Source of the DNA: Mansonella perstans
Lineage: Eukaryota > Nematoda > Chromadorea > Rhabditida > Onchocercidae
Reading direction: 5' to 3'
Assembly: GCA_037074765.1 (NCBI GenBank)
Contig: JBAMDO010000320.1
Location: 1-41,727 of the forward strand
Length of the DNA: 41,727 nt
Position 1 is the first letter of the stretch, and every line of letters starts with the position of its first letter. Below are positions 36,923 through 41,727 of the stretch, one piece after another. Made by a program: the position numbers and the translations under genes. The notes beneath the pieces were generated by a model. That model did not search any database, was not told the DNA's origin, and was given only the letters and a program-made list of their open reading frames with translations.

Positions 36923-36930
36923 TGACGTCA
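36923..36930. promoter_or_regulatory. Palindromic cAMP response element (TGACGTCA)
   Basis: A perfect 8-bp CRE, the consensus for CREB/ATF bZIP dimers, in a stretch (ATGACGTCACGGGTG) that is GC-rich for this region. Whether it serves any gene here is unknown; one such match is not strong evidence by itself. Confidence 0.35.
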
Positions 36931-37596
36931 CGGGTGTTAACAACATGGAGTGGCAATCATTTTTGCCAATATATTGAAGTCTTATTGTTCGCCTTAAATA
37001 GCCTTATTGTATTGATTTGAATAAAAGAGAAACTTTGACTAGAACGATAGTTTTTTTGTCATACAAATGCTATTTTGATTATTTTAGATAATTAGCAGCT
37101 TTCACAGTTGGAAAACTTTCAGCCAAAAAAAAATTGCCGTTAATTAATTCATTTTTTCTTTCTAATTAAGAATTGATTGAAATTATAAAGCTTTAGCACA
37201 CGCAAATGAAAATTCTCATTTGATGAATGCATTTTTTCAAAGTTCTATAGAGTGTAAAAGTTCATACTTTTTCAATATTTAATAAATAAAGGAAAGAGAA
37301 AAATAAAAAGCAAAATAAGTTATTAAAATGTATCGGATTTCAATTAATCAAATCATTTAATTTCAATTTAACTTATACCAATTAATTTCAGTCAATCAAT
37401 TAAATTTAACTTTGAAATGACATTTTCTTCAAGAACAAAAGACATAAAACTGACAAAAAAAATTACATGATTAAATCAATTTAACTTAATGAAAGTTGCG
37501 AAAGTTTCATTTTAAATCATTCGCAGTGATACATCACTGATAATTAATTATTGGATAATATGTTTAAAAAAGAAAAAAGTAAAAAACAATTAATGG

Positions 37597-37839
37597 ATGA
37601 AACTTTCGTTTTTCTTTTACATTCTTCATCTTTCTTTTGCTTTTTTTTGGTATTCTTTATTTTTTGCTTCTGTTGCAAAAACTAAATTGAAATTATTCAT
37701 TGTTTATGAAACGAAGCAAAAAAAAATGATTAAATTCAAATTAAATTTGAAATGGGTGAAAATTGTAATTAAATTATTGATGAAATCTGTAAAGAAAGCA
37801 AAGTGCTATTTTCGTGATCCAAAAATTTCCAAAAAATAA
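37597..37839 (+). other. Possible small secreted cationic peptide, or chance frame
   Basis: The 80-codon frame starts with ATG, has a hydrophobic first 27 residues ending FFASVA (signal-peptide-like), then a Lys-rich body (VKIVIKLLMKSVKKAKC). However, it is a T-rich stretch followed by an A-rich stretch, which by itself produces Phe/Leu then Lys. No acceptor immediately upstream supports the start. Confidence 0.12.
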
Positions 37840-38487
37840 AATTTAATATACGACATAAACGTAAACTTTTGGGATCATTGAAGGATCCAGCAAAAAAGGA
37901 TCAAAAAAAAAACGAAAGATAGAAAATTAACAGAATTTTTTTTGTTGCCATCATCTTCTATTTCTGCCAGTTAACTTAATTCAGTTTTTTTCCTCAGTAA
38001 TCATTAAAGTATCATAAGACTATTTTTCATTTTTTGCTACTTTATTTACTTTTTTCCTTCTCTTTCTTAAGGAAAAATTTAATTTGGGAATTTTTTTTCC
38101 CGTAGTTAATTGTCAAGAAAAACTTTCATTTTTATTAAACAGAATAATAGAAAAAGAAAAAAAACAAAAATCATTAGCTGCCAAATTTAAAAGTTATAAA
38201 GAAAAATTAAATAAAAAGATCAAGAATTAATAAATTTACTGAAATCAATTAAAATAAATACATATTATTCAATAATAGTTGCTATGGCGGCAATATTTGT
38301 TATTGTTGTTAATTTAGTCAATTCAATGAGCTTGATTAATTCAACATTAATTATCAGTAATTTCACTTCTTCAGAAATTCAGGCATTCGATTTTTTTTCC
38401 CCAAACCACAAATTTGTTAAATATGTTTTCACCGAAATGTTTCAGTATTCTAGGAATTTTTTCATATTTATATATTTATAAGAAATA

Positions 38488-39575
38488 TTAGTCGATAATA
38501 CCTGGAGTTTTTTGATTCAATAACATTTCGCGTGCTTTCTCATTAAAACCACGATGTGGTGCTGTTTTTTGAACATCTTTTGGTACCTTTTTTTTCGACA
38601 TTTTCTGAAATCAAATTTGAAATTTAATTTACAAGCAGAGAATAAAAAATATTTGAGTAAATTTTGGTATAAATAAAGTCTAATCTAATATAATGTAAGT
38701 ATTTTCTATAAACAAAAATTTTCAAAAGAAAAACGAAAATAAAAAAAAATTTGAACTTAAAAAAATGACGGAAGCAATTAAAATTTTCTCAGTTTGATTT
38801 CTTTTATCTGTATTGATATTTGAATTAAAACCAGCATTTATTTGAATCATTAAATTTCAAATTTGTAAAAGCAAAACTTAATTTATTTTTAAAGGAAAAA
38901 CGAAATATTGATTGATGAGTTTAATATGGAAGAGTTAAATTGAGAAATAAAAAAATATTTCAAAAAAGTAGATAAACAGAATTAATTAACGTTAAACAAT
39001 TTTCATCCGACAAATAGTAGTGAAATAAAATTGCTGATTAAAAAAAAAATTGCGTTATTATTATTACTGAAAAATTGAACAATTGCAGAGAATTGGTGTA
39101 TTTAAGAAGTAATTAGTTTAACTCATCATTAATTTAATTCTATTTAGTGTTACATTACTACCTATTGATTCAATTAAAAATGAATTTATCAACTTCAACT
39201 GATAAAAACATATATGTTAATAGAATAAAAAATTGTCGCGATATCAATTTCAATGCCTTTCCTGTGCAAAAATTTTTTAATCAAATATTAATCTATCAAT
39301 TGACAGATTAATTAATGCCTGTTGCTAATTTCTCTGCTACAACAAAAAGTACGGATTTATTCAGTGTCAAATTTAAATTCAAATATAAATCTTACGGGTA
39401 ATTTTTCAGATGTGGCCATTTGTGATTCCAATAAGACTCCACGAGCTTTTTGACTGAATCCATGATGTTTAGCGCTATCTTTTTTTCCGCGTTGTTTAAC
39501 GCCATCTTTTTTTTTTTCTTGTGTTTCATTATCATTAATACTACTTGAATCAGTGTCTGCCATTGATTTGTACAT
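38488..39575 (-). CDS. Small basic two-repeat protein with HxGFxxKARxxxLL motif
   Basis: Unrecognised family. Two exons on the minus strand, 39,575-39,396 and 38,604-38,488, join in phase 0 into 98 aa. An acidic or polar N terminus (MADTDSSSINDNETQEKKK) leads to repeat 1 around residues 33-50 (AKHHGFSQKARGVLLES); a Lys-rich linker (MSKKKVPKD) leads to repeat 2 around 73-90 (APHRGFNEKAREMLLNQ). Each exon holds one repeat, suggesting exon duplication. The ATG follows a TTTTAG acceptor by seven bases, so SL trans-splicing is likely; Met5 is a second possible start. Exon 2 also has TTTCAG three bases before an in-frame ATG, so a 37-residue one-repeat product is conceivable. A donor-like CCAG-GTATTA inside exon 2 (exon end 38,502) could splice to the exon at 36,239 and replace the GIID tail. 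No signal peptide or membrane segment is visible; the protein is probably cytosolic or nuclear and largely disordered apart from the motif helices. Confidence 0.7.
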
Positions 39576-39585
39576 TTTATTTCTA
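39576..39585 (-). promoter_or_regulatory. Probable spliced-leader acceptor of the HxGF gene
   Basis: On the minus strand a T-rich run ends in TTTTAG, and the mature leader (AAATAAA, 39,582-39,576) is only seven bases before the ATG. No upstream cis-exon is evident. Confidence 0.5.
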
Positions 39586-39816
39586 AAACAAAAAAATATA
39601 AAATTTAAAAGAAAAAATCAAACAACAAATAAAGCGAAGAAAAAACTAGTGTTGTCATAAATTTAATTTCTTTTAATGAATTCGTACATTTATCTATAAC
39701 GCTTTATATTTACGTAAAAATTTGCACTTAACATTTCGTAAAGTATTCGCGTATAAAAATTGGAATTTTAATAGCAAAAGTATTTCTTATTTAAACCCTA
39801 TCACAATATAATTATT

Positions 39817-39852
<36 letters not shown>

Positions 39853-41727
39853 AATTTTTTCGAAATTTATAAAAAATTTATTTTTAGTAAGGGTATGAAA
39901 TTTGCATAATTAATTTTTCTTTTGCATTTTTGCTTTCACATTTCATTCTAGTTTATCAAAAAGTTTTTAAAAGAAGGAAATTGACAGTTTTAATCAGTTA
40001 AATAAACGATAGCAGTAAAACTGAAGGATGAAGGAAAACCAGTGAATGATACATTTGATATTTTATAAACAAAATGGCAAGTCTTCATTTATCTAATCTA
40101 GCCCCGTCTGGTCTAGTCTAGCCTAATATAATTGCATTGACCAAATATTTGTAGCTGATTTTATATTTCGCTTAATTAACCGCTACTTGAATGCAATTAA
40201 ACAACCAGTCCAAAGTTTACTTCTTTTTGTTTTTCAGTTAAAAAGATTAATGCTTACTGTTACGTATTTGACTACTTGATTTATTATTGCATATGCTCGT
40301 TATGACTATCACGCTGATAAAATTTTTCAACTTTCATTTCAAACTTTGTAAAAGATTTTTTAAACAATGAAAAGTGATGTTCATGGTGAAATAAATTGTG
40401 CCTAACATCAGATATCCGAAATGAATAATTCATGTTCGGTTTATTTAATTAATTCTGATAATGTTAGAAAAACAAAGTAGTAACTAATAAATTCGACTTA
40501 TGTACTGTATAAAATAAAAAAAGAAATTCATTTTATAAGAATACTATCGGTTAAAATGCTTGACGAGCGTATACGATAAAATCAATAAGACAAATTTATC
40601 GGCTGTCAACCATCCCAATAAAAAAATTCATCTCAAGAAGGCAAAAAGAAAATCTAAAAAAAGCAACGAGGATATTTTTAAATCAATCTAAATTTTTGCA
40701 AAAGAATTTTTTTTTTTCCTAACGAAAAGCAAAACATAAAAAATGAAAGCATCAAGAAAATAGGAACATTGAAAAAAAAAAATTTTCTAACTAAAAAAAA
40801 GTGATGAATTTACCGCTTGAAAAAAAAATGAGAAAAAAAGCCTTAAAAAGCCAAAAGTGAAAAAAAAAAAGTGAATAGAATTTGAAAATTTTTTTAAAAA
40901 TTATATGCATTCTTCTTAATTCAACATTGAAATGAGAATAAGGAGACAGGAAAAGAAAAATGAATTTCAATATAGTCAGAGTTTTTTGATTGATCTTCAT
41001 TATTAAACTTTCCATATAACTATATTGATTATAGAGACAAAAAAAAAAAAAATGAGCCAAAGGATAGAAAAAAAACAACTATAGAAAAGTAATAGGTATG
41101 TAAGATGAATATTTGAAATTAACCTAAGCATGAAAATTAATTAAAAATTTATCAAAGAGCAACTGAAGGATTTTAAAAAACTGCTTTCATTTTTTTTTTT
41201 TTTTTTTTGTCTATTTGTATAAAATAAATGTAATGTAATGAATAGCGCAAAAGTATTTGCCATATAAAATTATTCACTGTTCAAATGATTCAATTTAATA
41301 ACAAATACAGGAAAAAAAATCATTTAAATTAGCTCCGAATTCTGAAGTTTTGCTGCTAACAAATATTTGGTTAATAAAATTTCACCAAAAGAAAAAAAAA
41401 ACATATACGAAGAAAGCATCTATAAAACTGTGCAAATTTGCACAATAAAAGGAATTTAAAAAAAAAAATTATTTAAATAATACTTTTTTGAAGTTGTGAA
41501 AAAGTTAAGTAAATTTTACAAGCTTCGATTAGAGCAAGCTTCTGAAAGTAACACGTCTTGCAGATGTGTGGTCATATACTTCAATTATAAAAATGATTAT
41601 TGTCCTACTATTAAAAAAAAAGAATTAAATGACGTAAGCTTAAGTTGTGAGGGAAATTAATTAACTTATACTTAAATTATGTGTTTAAATTATGAGAGAA
41701 TGAATGTACACTGAAGTTTTGTTACAT
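39586..41727. other. AT-rich intergenic DNA upstream of the HxGF gene
   Basis: No gene seen. It contains a 27-base poly(A) run (39,822-39,848). Its largest minus-strand frame (40,791-41,078) is Phe-rich noise from homopolymers. The promoter of the minus-strand gene is expected in the first few hundred bases; no element stands out. Confidence 0.5.

Larger units (their letters stand above)
36240..38487. other. AT-rich DNA between minus-strand exons
   Basis: No clear exon seen. Notable small features are a full palindromic CRE (TGACGTCA) at 36,923-36,930, an inverted repeat at 36,817-36,847, and an open frame at 37,597-37,839, the last listed separately. If the orphan exon belongs to the HxGF gene, this is a 2.2-kb intron. 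Confidence 0.45.

Noticed and set aside
39357..39575. Unspliced 72-codon reading of the HxGF first exon
   Set aside because: The final 12 codons are intronic: a GTAAGA donor follows codon 60 and the downstream exon continues in phase with the second repeat.
40791..41078. 95-codon Phe-rich minus-strand frame
   Set aside because: Arises from A homopolymers read in reverse; no balanced composition or splice context.
1..41727. tRNA, rRNA, or operon structure between the astacin gene and ptrn-1
   Set aside because: No cloverleaf or rRNA-like segments were seen, and a 4-kb gap is far larger than normal nematode operon spacing.

Overview
This window looks like nuclear DNA of a parasitic nematode, most likely a filarial or other spirurid worm. 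It is strongly AT-rich, its genes are cut into many short exons by GT..AG introns of roughly 70-1,000 bp, splice acceptors are mostly of the TTTCAG type, and start codons sit a few bases after an acceptor, as expected for spliced-leader trans-splicing. I see no operonic bacterial genes, tRNA, rRNA or CRISPR array. Species identity cannot be fixed from the sequence alone.

Layout. Positions 1-13,890 are a gene-poor AT desert with microsatellites, a 60-bp CA-rich minisatellite (about 6,361-6,556), a (CA)n tract and (AAT)n runs. It holds one plausible small three-exon gene on the minus strand (5,039-5,766, acidic, unrecognised) and a few coding-like scraps (around 8,950-9,310 and at 10,874-10,951). 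Positions 13,898-20,347 (+) carry a complete 12-exon astacin-family zinc metalloprotease of 457 aa: signal peptide, propeptide, RQKR cleavage site, catalytic domain, EGF and CUB. Positions 20,348-24,289 are intergenic and contain a 33-bp tandem repeat whose units each carry a perfect forkhead/DAF-16-type TTGTTTAC element. Positions 24,364-34,773 (+) carry a complete Patronin/CAMSAP gene (ptrn-1), 27 exons in my model, about 1,113 aa, with CH domain, coiled coils and C-terminal CKK domain. Positions 36,120-39,575 (-) hold a small basic two-repeat protein with the motif H-x-G-F-x2-K-A-R-x3-L-L, plus a coding-like orphan 3' exon on the same strand. The remainder is AT-rich and mostly featureless.

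The two large genes act in unrelated processes. The protease is a secreted, probably cuticle or extracellular-matrix processing enzyme; Patronin is a cytoplasmic microtubule minus-end stabiliser. They share strand but are about 4 kb apart, so an operon is unlikely. The most original items are the HxGF two-repeat gene with its alternative 3' ends, the forkhead-element minisatellite, an apparent GC-AG intron inside the Patronin CH domain, and the phase-consistent acidic mini-gene. All gene models were built by hand from reading frame, splice signals and family knowledge; no database or alignment was run.
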